Below, in pieces: positions 1 to 8,800 of a DNA stretch of 64,000 bases; within the stretch, counting starts at the first letter, position 1; the number at the start of each line of letters is the position of its first letter. The notes beneath the pieces are model-generated. The model was given only the letters and a program-made list of their open reading frames with translations. It did no database searches and was not told the origin of the DNA. Origin of the DNA: Oscillospiraceae bacterium (GTDB taxonomy: Bacteria > Bacillota > Clostridia > Oscillospirales > Ruminococcaceae); the NCBI GenBank assembly GCA_017545185.1, contig JAFWQJ010000039.1, forward strand, positions 58,205 to 122,204. The letters run 5' to 3'. The position numbers and the translations under genes are program-made.

Positions 1-513
1 GCCTCCGGCGATGTGATCTCCGTCACCGTGAACGACGTTGTCTCCGGCAGTGCGGGCAAGCCCGGCGAACTGCGCGGCAGATTCGAGACAGGCGGGAGCA
101 TCGGTACGCTGCTGGCCAATACGCCGAGCGGCGTGTTCGGTCTGATGAAGAAGCTCCCGAAGCAGAAGCTGCAGCTGCCGGTCGGCTTCCGGCAGGATAT
201 CACCCGCGGTGAAGCTGAGATCTACACGACGGTTGACGGCGATGCGCCGCGTCCCTTTGCCGTGGAGATCGAGGAGATCCGCAGCGACGACAACGCCCAG
301 CGCGATCTCGTGATCCATGTGACAGACCCGGCGCTCCTTGAACTGACCGGCGGCATCGTGCAGGGCATGAGCGGCAGCCCGATCGTGCAGCACGGACGGC
401 TGGTCGGTGCGGTGACGCATGTGTTCGTGCGCGACCCGACCAGAGGCTACGGCATCCTTGCGGAGCACATGTATGTGCAGACCGCGGCCTTTGCGGACGC
501 ACCGGCCGGATAG
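1..513 (+). CDS. spoIVB: SpoIVB peptidase, C-terminal part (5' end outside window)
   Basis: This is the C-terminal serine protease domain (family S55) of SpoIVB, the forespore-secreted protease that triggers sigma-K processing during sporulation. The reading frame is open from base 1, so the PDZ and N-terminal parts lie outside the window; the GTG at 13 is internal. The hallmark is the GGIVQGMSGSPIVQ stretch with the catalytic Ser near residue 121, followed by LVGAVTHVFVRDPTRGYGI, the usual SpoIVB ending. A strong terminator follows the stop at once. Its presence suggests a sporulating organism or one of sporulating descent. Family call is firm; the full length cannot be judged. Confidence 0.93.
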   Translation, partial: ASGDVISVTVNDVVSGSAGKPGELRGRFETGGSIGTLLANTPSGVFGLMKKLPKQKLQLPVGFRQDITRGEAEIYTTVDGDAPRPFAVEIEEIRSDDNAQRDLVIHVTDPALLELTGGIVQGMSGSPIVQHGRLVGAVTHVFVRDPTRGYGILAEHMYVQTAAFADAPAG

Positions 514-520
514 AAAAAAG

Positions 521-548
521 AGGGCGTTTCGCGTGAAACGCCCTTTTT
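521..548 (+). terminator. Intrinsic terminator after spoIVB
   Basis: The arms GGGCGTTTC and GAAACGCCC with a 4-base loop are followed by a run of T. It starts 8 bases after the spoIVB stop and lies between two convergent genes (spoIVB plus strand, HPr minus strand). An A run on the other side means it could serve both. Confidence 0.9.
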
Positions 549-633
549 CTTTCAGTTATCAAGCAGCTTTGTCAGGTGCGCTGCCCTCTGTACGCAGAGC
601 CCCGATCAGGGCTGCACTTTATATCAGATGCGA

Positions 634-906
634 TCAGCGGCTCTCGTCGCTGAAACCGCTGTCAACCAGCTCGACCAGCGAAGCGACAGCCTGCTCTTCA
701 TCGGTGCCGTCTGCGATGATGCGGATCGCGGTGCCGCCGACGATACCCAGCGAAAGGATACCCAGCAGGGACTTCGCATTCACGCGGCGCTCTTCCTTCT
801 CGATCCAGATTGCAGAGCGGAACTCATTTGCCTTCTGGATGAAGAATGTTGCGGGACGAGCGTGCAGACCTACCTGATTCTGAACCATGACATCTTTGAT
901 ACACAT
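634..906 (-). CDS. ptsH: HPr phosphocarrier protein
   Basis: HPr of the phosphotransferase system passes phosphate from enzyme I to sugar-specific EII proteins; in Firmicutes its Ser46 form is also a co-repressor with CcpA. The protein is 90 residues. The His active site is in QVGLHARPA and the Ser46 region is NAKSLLGILSLGI, so both phosphorylation sites are present and it is not a Crh-type protein. The start at 906 is chosen because AAAGGAG stands 8 bases upstream; a longer frame to 939 has no such site. It is monocistronic here and is preceded by a long leader from a promoter near 1195-1171. Confidence 0.9.
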   Translation of the reverse strand: MCIKDVMVQNQVGLHARPATFFIQKANEFRSAIWIEKEERRVNAKSLLGILSLGIVGGTAIRIIADGTDEEQAVASLVELVDSGFSDESR

Positions 907-1170
907 AAACTTTCTCTCCTTTAAGATTTCGTAACCCAAATTGCGGACAATCGGATATGTGTTCCGTCCTTCTGCGCCGCAATACGCGGAATCAAATTCG
1001 CAAAGGACGCAAGCTGCAATTTATGAGCGCGCTACGGCTGCCTGCACGTTTCTGCCTGACCAGCCATGCAAATACATTCTGTAAACCCCTTCCAAAATAT
1101 ACCCACCGTATAGCGCCGAACATTCGTTTCAAATCCCGGCAGCTTCCGATTCTTACGGAACCACGCTCTC

Positions 1171-1199
1171 ATTATACTGATTTTTTTCCGTTTCGTCAA
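1171..1199 (-). promoter_or_regulatory. SigA-type promoter for HPr gene
   Basis: On the minus strand TTGACG (1199-1194), a 17-base spacer and TATAAT (1176-1171) form a near-consensus housekeeping promoter. The predicted start of transcription near 1164 gives a leader of about 260 bases before HPr. No other gene is visible between 907 and 1343, and I found no known riboswitch there. Confidence 0.7.
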
Positions 1200-1343
1200 T
1201 GTCTTTTCTACACAAAAACGAGGCTGACGGGAAAATTCTCCCCTATGCTACATTCATAATCAGCGTAAAGCGCTTGGTTTGGGCATAATCACGAAAAGGA
1301 ATTGTTGAAACTGTGTTGAAAAGCTTTGTTCATGTGGCTAGTT

Positions 1344-1365
1344 TTCAACAAAACATTTTGTTGAA
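1344..1365. terminator. AT-rich inverted repeat behind trmD
   Basis: TTCAACAAAA and TTTTGTTGAA are separated by two bases, 17 bases beyond the trmD stop. The arms themselves supply A and T runs, so it may act as a weak terminator for trmD, but a protein binding site is equally possible. Several GTTGAA words lie beside it. Confidence 0.45.
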
Positions 1366-1382
1366 TGTCACAACAGATACCC

Positions 1383-2078
1383 TTATTTCGAGGCATTCCA
1401 CTTTTCCCAGAGGTCCGGACGGCGCTCTTTGGTGATCGCCTGACTCTGCTCGGCGCGCCATGCGGCAATATTTTTGTGATGTCCGCTCAACAGCACTGCG
1501 GGCACCGTTTCCCCCTCCCATGTCTCCGGGCGGGTATACTGCGGGTATTCCAGCAGGCCGCTGAAATGGCTCTCCTCCGTGTAGGCATCCGGGGACGGGA
1601 GCACGTTCTCGCACATGCGCGCGACGGCATCCGTCAGCACGAGTGCGGGCAGCTCGCCGCCGGTCACAACATAATCGCCGATCGAGATCTCCTCATCGAC
1701 GATGCGGTCCAGCACGCGCTGGTCAATGCCTTCATAATGGCCGCAGAGCAGAAACAGCCGCGGCATCTCCGCAAGCTCGCGGACGCGCTGCTGCGTCAGC
1801 GTTCTGCCCTTCGGGGAAAGATAGATCGTGTGCATCGGCAGCTCGGACTGTTCCCGCACGGCGTTCCAGCAGTCAAAGACCGGCTGCGCCTGCATCACCA
1901 TGCCCATGCCGCCGCCGAACGGCGAATCATCCACACGGTTGTGCTTATCTGTGGTATAGTCGCGGATCTGGTGACAGCGGACGGTGATCGCGCCCTTTGC
2001 GCGCGCTCTGCCTAAGATGCTCGCGGAGAGCACCGCCTCACACATTTCCGGAAACAGGGTCGCGATCTCGATCAGCAT
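1383..2078 (-). CDS. trmD: tRNA (guanine-37-N1) methyltransferase
   Basis: TrmD methylates G37 next to the anticodon using S-adenosylmethionine and prevents +1 frameshifting. The 231-residue length is normal. The N-terminus IATLFPEMCEAVLSASILGRA and the SPFGGGMGMVMQ loop are diagnostic, and the trefoil-knot SAM-binding part follows in LFLLCGHYEGIDQRVLD and EISIGDYVVTGGELPALVL. Its start codon overlaps the rimM stop by one base (TGATG), so the two are translationally coupled, the common rimM-trmD pairing. Confidence 0.97.
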   Translation of the reverse strand: MLIEIATLFPEMCEAVLSASILGRARAKGAITVRCHQIRDYTTDKHNRVDDSPFGGGMGMVMQAQPVFDCWNAVREQSELPMHTIYLSPKGRTLTQQRVRELAEMPRLFLLCGHYEGIDQRVLDRIVDEEISIGDYVVTGGELPALVLTDAVARMCENVLPSPDAYTEESHFSGLLEYPQYTRPETWEGETVPAVLLSGHHKNIAAWRAEQSQAITKERRPDLWEKWNASK

Positions 2079-2584
2079 CAGTCAAACAGCCCCTCCAGCG
2101 GACGGATCAGAATGCGGTCACTCTCAAAATCAATGCTGAGAACGACCTGCGGGATCACCGGCACGAGCAGCGAGCGGCCGTCCGGTGCCTCGACCTCGTA
2201 AACATCGTTTGCGCCTGTCTGCAGCACATCTTTGAGCGTCCCGTAGACCTGACCGGAATCCGCATCGGCGACCTGCATCCCCTGCAGATCCTGAATAAAG
2301 AAGGTGTCGTCGTCAAGCTCAACGTCATTTCTGTCCATATAAAGGACGGTGTTGCGCAGCGCGTTTGCGGCCTCCGGCGTATCAACGCCTTTGAACTTCA
2401 CGAGCGCCATATTTTTCTGGACGGACGCGCGCTCGATCTCCATTGGGATGTGCTGTTTGCTGCGGTAAAGCGTTTCAAATTCGCAGAGAAACTCCGCGCT
2501 GTCACACCACGGCATGATCTTCACGACGCCGCCCAGCCCGTGAATATTGACGATCTTGCCGATCTCAAGAAACTGTTTTCTCAT
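2078..2584 (-). CDS. rimM: Ribosome maturation factor RimM
   Basis: RimM assists maturation of the 30S subunit head by binding S19. The protein is 168 residues. The N-terminal RimM barrel begins EIGKIVNIHGLGGVVKIMPW, and the C-terminal PRC-barrel is seen in DVLQTGANDVYEVEAPDGRSLLVPVIPQVV. I take the ATG at 2584 because GAGG stands five bases upstream; an upstream extension to 2626 adds residues outside the family. It is the first gene of the rimM-trmD pair. A copy of the R1 repeat (2623-2676) lies directly upstream. Confidence 0.95.
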   Translation of the reverse strand: MRKQFLEIGKIVNIHGLGGVVKIMPWCDSAEFLCEFETLYRSKQHIPMEIERASVQKNMALVKFKGVDTPEAANALRNTVLYMDRNDVELDDDTFFIQDLQGMQVADADSGQVYGTLKDVLQTGANDVYEVEAPDGRSLLVPVIPQVVLSIDFESDRILIRPLEGLFD

Positions 2585-2622
2585 AGGAACCTCAATAATA
2601 GATGTATCTTCGACGGATTCAG

Positions 2623-2676
2623 CCAAAGGGACATATGTCTGAAAACCGTAGCCCTTTGGAATCCCGTTTTGAGATA
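2623..2676. repeat. R1 repeat, partial copy behind deoB
   Basis: This contains CCAAAGGGACATATGTCTG and later GCCCTTTGGAATCCCG, matching the distal hairpin module of the copy at 8801-8900 with few changes. It lies just past the deoB stop (minus strand). Confidence 0.7.
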
Positions 2677-2693
2677 CACGGAATATGCAAATA

Positions 2694-3860
2694 TCAGATC
2701 AAGTCACGATAAAAGCTCGTACCTGCTAAGCTTTCCGCCGGGACGCCAAGCGCCTCGCAGACGGTCTGCCCGATATCCGAGAAGCCTGTCCGGATACCGA
2801 GATCAACCGGCTTCACGCCCTTGCCCCAGACCAGCACCGGGATATATTCCCGCGTGTGATCGGTGCCGTGCGCCGCCGGGTCGCAGCCGTGGTCGGCCGT
2901 CAGGATCAGCAGGTCGTCCTCACCGAGCTGCGGCAGCAATGCGCCGAGCTGCGCGTCAAACGTATTCAGTGCCTGCGTATAGCCCGCAATGTCGCGGCGG
3001 TGGCCGTAGGCGCTGTCAAATTCGACCAGATTGACGAAGCAGAGCCCCTCGAAATCCTGCGCGGTCAGCCGGAGCGTCTTGCCCATGCCGTCGTCATTCG
3101 AGACGGTGCGATAGCCCACGGAGATGCCCTGTCCGTTGAAAATATCGCGGATCTTGCCGACTGATATAACTTTCTTGCCAGACCCAATGATACGGTCAAG
3201 CATGGTCGGCGCAAACGGCGAAACGGAGTAATCATGCCGGTTCGCGGTGCGCGTAAAATTCGGATATTCGCCGATAAACGGCCTTGCGATGATGCGTCCG
3301 ACCGCATACTCCCCCTGCATGATCTCACGCGCCTGCTCGCAGATTTTGTACAGCTCCGGCACGGGGATCACGTCCTCGTGCGCGGCGATCTGCAGCACGC
3401 TGTCGGCAGATGTATAAACGATCAGTGCGCCGGTTTTGAGATGCTCCTGCCCGTAATCCTTGATGACCTCAGTGCCGGAATACGGCAGATTACAGAGGAT
3501 GTCGCGGCCGGTCGCTTTGCGCAGAAGATCAAGCACCTCCTGCGGAAATCCGTTCGGATAGGTCTTCATCGGTATCGTCGAGATCAGTCCGGCGATCTCC
3601 CAGTGGCCGGTCGAGGTATCCTTGCCGGCGGAGCGTTCGGCGCATTTGCCGTATGCCGCAGAGGGTGCGTCCGCGGGCGTCCCGCAGCCGATGCCGTCGA
3701 TATTGAACAGCCCCATTTTCGTCAGATTCGGAACATACAGTTTCCCGGAATCCACACAGGAACGGATCGTATGCGAGCCGGTGTCGCCGAATTTGTCAGC
3801 GTCCGGCAGTTCGCCGCAGCCGCAGCTGTCGAGTACGATCAGAAAGACACGCTTTGCCAT
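2694..3860 (-). CDS. deoB: Phosphopentomutase
   Basis: DeoB interconverts ribose-1-phosphate and ribose-5-phosphate (and the deoxy forms) in nucleoside salvage. The 388-residue protein is of usual length for this alkaline-phosphatase-fold, metal-dependent enzyme. Metal-binding motifs are visible: VLDSCGCGELPDADKFGDTGSHT at the N-terminus, GKDTSTGHWEI near residue 80, and ILTADHGCDPAAHGTDHTREYIP near the C-terminus. A good site (AAAGGAGG) precedes the ATG. No pup or deoC gene is adjacent here, so it stands alone between rimM and scpB. Confidence 0.97.
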   Translation of the reverse strand: MAKRVFLIVLDSCGCGELPDADKFGDTGSHTIRSCVDSGKLYVPNLTKMGLFNIDGIGCGTPADAPSAAYGKCAERSAGKDTSTGHWEIAGLISTIPMKTYPNGFPQEVLDLLRKATGRDILCNLPYSGTEVIKDYGQEHLKTGALIVYTSADSVLQIAAHEDVIPVPELYKICEQAREIMQGEYAVGRIIARPFIGEYPNFTRTANRHDYSVSPFAPTMLDRIIGSGKKVISVGKIRDIFNGQGISVGYRTVSNDDGMGKTLRLTAQDFEGLCFVNLVEFDSAYGHRRDIAGYTQALNTFDAQLGALLPQLGEDDLLILTADHGCDPAAHGTDHTREYIPVLVWGKGVKPVDLGIRTGFSDIGQTVCEALGVPAESLAGTSFYRDLI

Positions 3861-3979
3861 GATGAAGCCTCCTTTTATGATGATATTGTAGGTGATTGTA
3901 ATTCTTACGCAAGCATCTGTTTGCTTACTTTTTCAGCCGTTTTTTGCTGCTTTTCTCCACCTTTTTTGATTGAAAAGAT

Positions 3980-4150
3980 GTATCCGCTTCGCGGATGCTA
4001 TTTGAGAATGGGAGCCGCTCTTGTCTGCTCCCAAGCCCTTCGAGCGCTTGAACGCTGGGGAATTTCGCTCGTTGCGACGAGCGACCAGAGCTCAGCCTCT
4101 GGACTCCGCAAGCTTTTAAAAAAGCTTGACCAAAACTTTCGATATGGATG
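3980..4150. repeat. R2 dispersed repeat, copy 1 (behind scpB)
   Basis: About 170 bases opening with TATCCGCTTCGCGGATGC and ending near GATATGGATGCG. The reverse complement of 15351-15528 follows the same order of modules: TATTTGAGAATGGG, a C/G-rich stem, CCCAAGCCC, GGAATTTCGC, a pair of GCG stems, CCAGAG...CTCTGGACTC, then AAGCTTTT and AACTTT..GATATGGATG. It fills most of the gap 3861-4208, where no gene is seen. Confidence 0.8.
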
Positions 4151-4208
4151 CGCGCATTTTACTTTTACGACCACCTATGATGATATTGCATAAGATAATC
4201 TTGCGGAA

Positions 4209-4844
4209 TCAATCCTCGGAATCGTCCGCGGATTCGATCGTTTCAAGGTTATCAAGCTCCGCTGCAGCTTCCTCCGCGTCCTCCGGGAGCATATCCTCCT
4301 CGCCGGTCTGCACCTCGAACAGGTCGGGCTCCCCGCTCGTCGGGAGCGGCGGCAGCTCGGCCAGAGACTGCAGGCCGAATGTCCGCAGGAAATGCGCGGT
4401 CGTGCGGTAGGTGACGGGGCGGCCGGGCACCTCGATGCGTCCGGCTTCCTCCAGAAGGCCGCGCTCGACCAGAGTATTGACGACGGAGCCGCTGTCCACG
4501 CCGCGCACGCGCTCAACAAAGCCCTTGGTCACGGGCTGGTTGTAGGCGATGATCGTCAGCGCCTCCATGGCCGCGTTCGAGAGCGGCGTGTTGCGCTTGA
4601 CCTCAAGTGCCGCGCGGATCTGCTCGGCAAATTCGGCGCGGGTCGTCAGCTGGAAGCTGTCGCCGAGCGTGAGCAGCTGCAGGGCGCTGCCGGTCTCCGC
4701 AAGATGCGACGAAAGCGTGGCCGCCATGTCCCTGACGGTGTCCGGCTCAAGGCCGAGTGCTTCCGCGAGACGGTCGGTTTCCATGGGCTCGCCGGCGGCG
4801 AACAGCACCGCTTCCAGTGCCGCGATTTCGTATTCCAGTTTCAT
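4209..4844 (-). CDS. scpB: Segregation and condensation protein B
   Basis: ScpB is a winged-helix protein that joins ScpA and SMC to form the bacterial condensin complex. It has 211 residues. The family core is clear: LEAVLFAAGEPMETDRLAEAL at the start, then NAAMEALTIIAYNQPVTKGFVERVRGVDSGSVVNTLVERGLLEEAGR and YRTTAHFLRTFGLQSLAELP. An acidic tail of about 45 residues follows, as often seen in Clostridia. It is the last gene of ddl-murF-scpB, 24 bases after murF. Its usual partner scpA is not in the window. Confidence 0.95.
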   Translation of the reverse strand: MKLEYEIAALEAVLFAAGEPMETDRLAEALGLEPDTVRDMAATLSSHLAETGSALQLLTLGDSFQLTTRAEFAEQIRAALEVKRNTPLSNAAMEALTIIAYNQPVTKGFVERVRGVDSGSVVNTLVERGLLEEAGRIEVPGRPVTYRTTAHFLRTFGLQSLAELPPLPTSGEPDLFEVQTGEEDMLPEDAEEAAAELDNLETIESADDSED

Positions 4845-4868
4845 GTTGACTTCCTTTTGACAGGCGGC

Positions 4869-6290
4869 TTATTCGCCGCGCAGCAGCGTTTCGAGTGCCT
4901 CGTCGGCACGCTCCATGTGCAGCCCGCGGGAGCCCTTGATCAGATAGCAGCACGGCGCATCGCCCTGTTCGGATGCAAATTCCGTCAGCGCGGCGATCAG
5001 CTCGGACTGCTCCGCAAACGCGGTACCGGCAGTGCCGAAGCCCTCCGCAAAATCCTTATAATTGTCACCGCAGAAAAATGCGGCATCCGTCAGCTCTCTG
5101 CAAAGTGCGCCGAGCTCCCTGTGACGGTCGGTGGCAAAATCGCCCAGTTCATTCATATTGCCGAGAACCGCAATTTTCTTTGAATTTCCGGCGATCGTCT
5201 GCATGCCGTTCAGTGCAGCAGCCATAGCCTCCGGGTTCGCGTTGTAGAAATCGCGGATGACAAGACTGCTGCCGATCTGCACGCGCTCCGAGCGCATTGC
5301 GCCGGGTACGAAGTCCGCAAGCGCATCCGCAGCTTCGGAAAGCGTCATGCCGCAGACCAGTCCCGCATGGATCGCAAGCAGCGCATCCGTGACGTTATGC
5401 AGGCCGGTCATCGGCAGGATGACGGAAGCGAATTCGCCTTGATAACGAACCGTAAACTTCGTATCATCTGCACTTTCGGCGATGTTGTCGGCAGTCAGCT
5501 CCGCTTTGGCATCACCGCATCGGGAGCTGTAGCGAAGGGTCACGCGATCCGCCAAAGCTTCTGACTGTGCGCGCAGAAGCGGGTCGTCCGCCGGGACGAT
5601 CAGGCAGCCGCCGTCCATGCCGTTCAGGATCTCGAGCTTTGCTTTCAGGATGTTCTCCTGCGAGCCGAGATTGCCGATATGCGCCGTGCCGATGTTCGTG
5701 ATGACTGCGTGATCCGGCACCGCAATATGCGTCAAATAGTCGATCTCTCCGGCATGATTCATGCCCATTTCGATCACGGCAGCTTCGGTCTGTTCCGGCA
5801 TGTGCAGAATCGTATACGGGACGCCGATATGGTTATTGTGATTGCCGGATGTTGCGAATGTGTTGTATTTTGCAGCAAGGACATGTGCGGTCATATCCTT
5901 GACCGTGGTCTTGCCGCTGCTGCCCGTGATGCCGATCACGCGGAGGCCGTTCGCCTTCCGCTGCAGCATGACATGATGCGCGATTGCCCCGTAGGCCTTG
6001 ACCGTGTCCGGCACGATGATGTACGGGACGGTCGGGTCCGCGGCGGGCTCCTCCGATAAAATGCACAGAGCTGCGCCCTTTTCGGCTGCCTGCTTCGCAT
6101 ACAGATTGCCGTTGAAGTTCTCGCCCTTCAGCGCGATAAAGCAGTTGCCCTTCGTGATCGTGCGGGTGTCCGTGCTGAATCCGGCTGCGGAAAATGACGC
6201 ATCCGCGCAGTTTTTCAGTTCTGCGCCGAGCACCTCCGCGATCTCCGCGGCCTGCATCCGGATATCCGGCTGTTCGCTGAGCAGTCCCAT
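4869..6290 (-). CDS. murF: UDP-N-acetylmuramoyl-tripeptide--D-Ala-D-Ala ligase
   Basis: MurF adds the D-Ala-D-Ala dipeptide to the UDP-muramyl tripeptide, the last cytoplasmic peptide step of peptidoglycan synthesis. The 473-residue protein has the Mur ligase layout: an N-terminal substrate domain (GFSTDTRTITKGNCFIALKGENFNGN), the ATP loop GITGSSGKTTVKDMTAHVL, the central GMNHAGEIDYLTHIAVPDHAVITNIGTAHIGNLGS, and a C-terminal domain with RDFYNANPEAMAAAL. The start at 6290 is fixed by GGAGG six bases upstream, which also spans the ddl stop. Its substrate is made by the preceding ddl gene. Confidence 0.97.
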   Translation of the reverse strand: MGLLSEQPDIRMQAAEIAEVLGAELKNCADASFSAAGFSTDTRTITKGNCFIALKGENFNGNLYAKQAAEKGAALCILSEEPAADPTVPYIIVPDTVKAYGAIAHHVMLQRKANGLRVIGITGSSGKTTVKDMTAHVLAAKYNTFATSGNHNNHIGVPYTILHMPEQTEAAVIEMGMNHAGEIDYLTHIAVPDHAVITNIGTAHIGNLGSQENILKAKLEILNGMDGGCLIVPADDPLLRAQSEALADRVTLRYSSRCGDAKAELTADNIAESADDTKFTVRYQGEFASVILPMTGLHNVTDALLAIHAGLVCGMTLSEAADALADFVPGAMRSERVQIGSSLVIRDFYNANPEAMAAALNGMQTIAGNSKKIAVLGNMNELGDFATDRHRELGALCRELTDAAFFCGDNYKDFAEGFGTAGTAFAEQSELIAALTEFASEQGDAPCCYLIKGSRGLHMERADEALETLLRGE

Positions 6291-6291
6291 G

Positions 6292-7350
6292 TTATGCCTC
6301 CGCAGCCAGCTCGATGACACGATCGAGCAGTTCCGCGAACGGGATGCCGTCCGCCGCCCACATCTTCGGGTACATCGAAATCGGCGTAAAACCGGGCAAA
6401 GTGTTGATCTCATTGAACACGATCTCGTTCGTGTCACGCGTGACGAAGAAGTCCACGCGGGACAGTCCCGAACAGCCGAGCGCGGTGAAGATCCTGACCG
6501 CCCATTCTCTCACCTGCGCGTTCAGCTCCTCGCTGATGCGCGCCGGGATAAATGCCTGCGAGGTCGAGGTCACATACTTGGTCTCGTAATCGTAAAACTC
6601 CGCACCTGCGTCGATTTCACCGGCTGTCGCAGCCTTCGGCGATTCGTTGCCGAGCACCGCGACTTCGATCTCGCGGCCGTTGATGAACTCCTCCGCGAGG
6701 ATTTTGCTGTCGAATCTGAACGCGGTTTCGAGCGCGGGGAGCAGGTCGGCTTCGGTCTTGACCTTGGAAACGCCGACCGACGAGCCGGTGCTGCACGGCT
6801 TGATAAAGACCGGGAACGCAATATTCTCCATGATCTGCGCGCACATCGCGGCAGCATTTTCCCTGAAATCGGCACGGCGGAGCGTCAGCCAGTTTGCCTG
6901 CCGCACGCCGGTCGTCGCCGCGATCAGCTTCGTGACGGATTTGTCCATGGACGCCGCCGCCGCGCAGACATGACAGCCGACATACGGGATGCCGGAAAGC
7001 TGGAACAGTCCCTGGATCGAGCCGTCCTCGCCGTTTTCGCCGTGCAGGACGGGGAAGATCACATCGACCGGCACGGTCTCGATGCCGTTCTCCTGAAAAA
7101 TACAAAGACCCGCACCGCGCTCCGGCGAAAGAAACGCCGTGCGGTTTGCGGGGTTGTCTTCCCATTTGTCTGCCGCAATATCGGCATAATTGTCGCCGCC
7201 GAACAGCATCCATTTGCCCGAAAGCGTGATGCCGACCGGCAGGATCCTGCGGTTTTCCTTGTTCAGATTGCGCAGAACGGCCTCTGCGGAAACGAGCGAT
7301 ACAGCGTGCTCCGGAGAGACGCCGCCAAACAGTACCAGAACTGTCTGCAT
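6292..7350 (-). CDS. ddl: D-alanine--D-alanine ligase
   Basis: Ddl joins two D-alanines for peptidoglycan. The 352-residue ATP-grasp protein carries VLFGGVSPEHAVSLVSA at the N-terminus, FPVLHGENGEDGSIQGLFQLSGIPYVG, the ATP-binding FPVFIKPCSTGSSVGVSKV, and SGLSRVDFFVTRDTNEIVFNEINTLPGFTPISMYP with metal-binding Glu and Asn. Length and motifs fit the VanA/Ddl family; the EINTLPGFT segment is typical of a D-Ala-D-Ala enzyme. It begins the ddl-murF-scpB operon, with R1 repeats in its upstream region. Confidence 0.97.
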   Translation of the reverse strand: MQTVLVLFGGVSPEHAVSLVSAEAVLRNLNKENRRILPVGITLSGKWMLFGGDNYADIAADKWEDNPANRTAFLSPERGAGLCIFQENGIETVPVDVIFPVLHGENGEDGSIQGLFQLSGIPYVGCHVCAAAASMDKSVTKLIAATTGVRQANWLTLRRADFRENAAAMCAQIMENIAFPVFIKPCSTGSSVGVSKVKTEADLLPALETAFRFDSKILAEEFINGREIEVAVLGNESPKAATAGEIDAGAEFYDYETKYVTSTSQAFIPARISEELNAQVREWAVRIFTALGCSGLSRVDFFVTRDTNEIVFNEINTLPGFTPISMYPKMWAADGIPFAELLDRVIELAAEA

Positions 7351-7375
7351 GAAAAATTACCTCTTTTCGTATTTA

Positions 7376-7462
7376 GCGGTATCTGCGATGCATCCGTAAT
7401 GGGGGCTCCGTCCCCAAGCCCCCGCCAGAGGGATACGATCCCTCTGGACTCCCGATATGAGA
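7376..7462. repeat. R1 repeat copy upstream of ddl
   Basis: It holds the R1 order: GCGGTATCTGCGATGCATCC, AATGGGGGCTCCGTCCCCAA, GCCCCCGCC, an AGAGGGA...TCCCTCT stem and GGACTCCCGATATGA. Together with the inverted copy at 7530-7590 it fills the 270-base gap between nagA and ddl. Confidence 0.75.
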
Positions 7463-7529
7463 CAGGAAATATCTATGAAGTTATATCCACTTCCGAAAAT
7501 GCAAGTGTTTTTCCATATTATGCCTGAAA

Positions 7530-7590
7530 GCGGGATTCTTAAGGGACAGGTCCCTTAAGCGGGGTTTGGGGCAGCGCCCCATTCTGAATC
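7530..7590. repeat. R1 repeat copy, inverted, behind nagA
   Basis: Read on the minus strand it gives AATGGGGCGCTGCCCCAAAC, CCCGC, a TTAAGGGACCTGTCCCTTAA stem and GAATCCCGC, the same module order as the other R1 copies. It lies 29 bases past the nagA stop and faces the 7376-7462 copy head to head. Confidence 0.75.
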
Positions 7591-7618
7591 CGTCGGAGAC
7601 ACCTTATTTGCAGATACC

Positions 7619-8680
7619 TTATTTATAAAACGAACCGGCGATCATGACGCGGACGATCTCGCGGTTTTCGTCGAGCAGCACCAAATCAGCGTCCGCGCCG
7701 ACCTCAATGCGTCCCTTTTTCGGCTCGCCGATCATGTCGGCCGGGGTGCGGGTCGCCATTCTGACGGCGTCCTCAAACGGAACGCCGAAGCTTGCCGCCT
7801 GCTTCACGCACCGCCAGAGCGTTGAGGTAGAGCCTGCGATCGCGCCGTCCATTGTCCGTGCGACGCCGTTTTTGACCTCGATATCCTGTCCGCCGAACTC
7901 GTAGATGCCGTCGCCCAGACCCGTTGCGCGCATTGCATCGCTGATGATGACCATGCGCTCCGGCCCGAACATTTTATACAGCATCATGACGATCGCCGGA
8001 TGCAGATGCAGGCCGTCGGTGATCGCCTGCACGTAGATGTTTTTCGCAAGCGCTGCGGGGATCGGCCCCGGCTCGCGGTGGTGGATGCCCGGCATCGCGT
8101 TGAAGGTATGCGTCAGGCAGTTTGCGCCCGCCTCGATCGCCTTGATGCAAGTGTCATAATCCGCATCGGTATGGCCGATGCAGACCAGCGCGCCGCATTC
8201 TTTGATGAACTCCATGGAGCCTTCCAGCTCCGGCGCGATCGTGACCACGCGCATACCGTCCAGCGACTTAAATTCAGCAAGATCGGGATTTTTGATGTAC
8301 TTGCCGTTCTGCGCACCCTTCTTCTTCGCGTTGATGTACGGGCCTTCCATGTGGAAGCCGAGGATCTGTGCGCCCTTGACATTGCGGTCGCCCTCGGTGA
8401 CCTTTTTGATCGCCTCGTAGCTCTGCGTCATGGTCGTCGGGAGCCATGCGGTCGTGCCGTTTTCCGCAAGAAATGCGCTCATTTCGGTAAATTCACCGTC
8501 CATGGTGTCCTTGCCGACGCAGCCGTGCGTGTGCATATCGACCAAACCGGGAATGACCGAAAGACCGGTGCAGTCCTCACCGGCAGTGTCCGCCGATGCC
8601 GGCGCGATCGCGGTGATGCTGCCGTTTTCGATCGTGATGTCGGTCAGTTTGCCCTCAAAGAGCAGGTTTTTTAAGATCAT
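7619..8680 (-). CDS. nagA: N-acetylglucosamine-6-phosphate deacetylase
   Basis: NagA removes acetate from GlcNAc-6-phosphate, feeding amino sugars to glycolysis or cell-wall synthesis. The start at 8680 follows GAAAGG and gives 353 residues, near the family norm; a longer frame to 8761 reads repeat-derived sequence. The amidohydrolase motifs are present: VIPGLVDMHTHGCVGKDTMDG, GFHMEGPYINAKKKGAQN, VCIGHTDADYDTC, LTHTFNAMPGIHHREPG, and the catalytic Asp in MVIISDAMRATGLGDG. It lies next to a ROK-family sugar kinase, which could supply its substrate; no nagB is seen nearby. Confidence 0.96.
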   Translation of the reverse strand: MILKNLLFEGKLTDITIENGSITAIAPASADTAGEDCTGLSVIPGLVDMHTHGCVGKDTMDGEFTEMSAFLAENGTTAWLPTTMTQSYEAIKKVTEGDRNVKGAQILGFHMEGPYINAKKKGAQNGKYIKNPDLAEFKSLDGMRVVTIAPELEGSMEFIKECGALVCIGHTDADYDTCIKAIEAGANCLTHTFNAMPGIHHREPGPIPAALAKNIYVQAITDGLHLHPAIVMMLYKMFGPERMVIISDAMRATGLGDGIYEFGGQDIEVKNGVARTMDGAIAGSTSTLWRCVKQAASFGVPFEDAVRMATRTPADMIGEPKKGRIEVGADADLVLLDENREIVRVMIAGSFYK

Positions 8681-8800
8681 ATCTATCGCCTTTCTGAAAG
8701 CGGTTCGATATCCCCATAGCCGGAGATTCCGTGTGCCGCTTTTATATTTTGCCGGAAACATACAGGAAGCCCCTTCTTATCTGTCCGGCACATCGTATTC

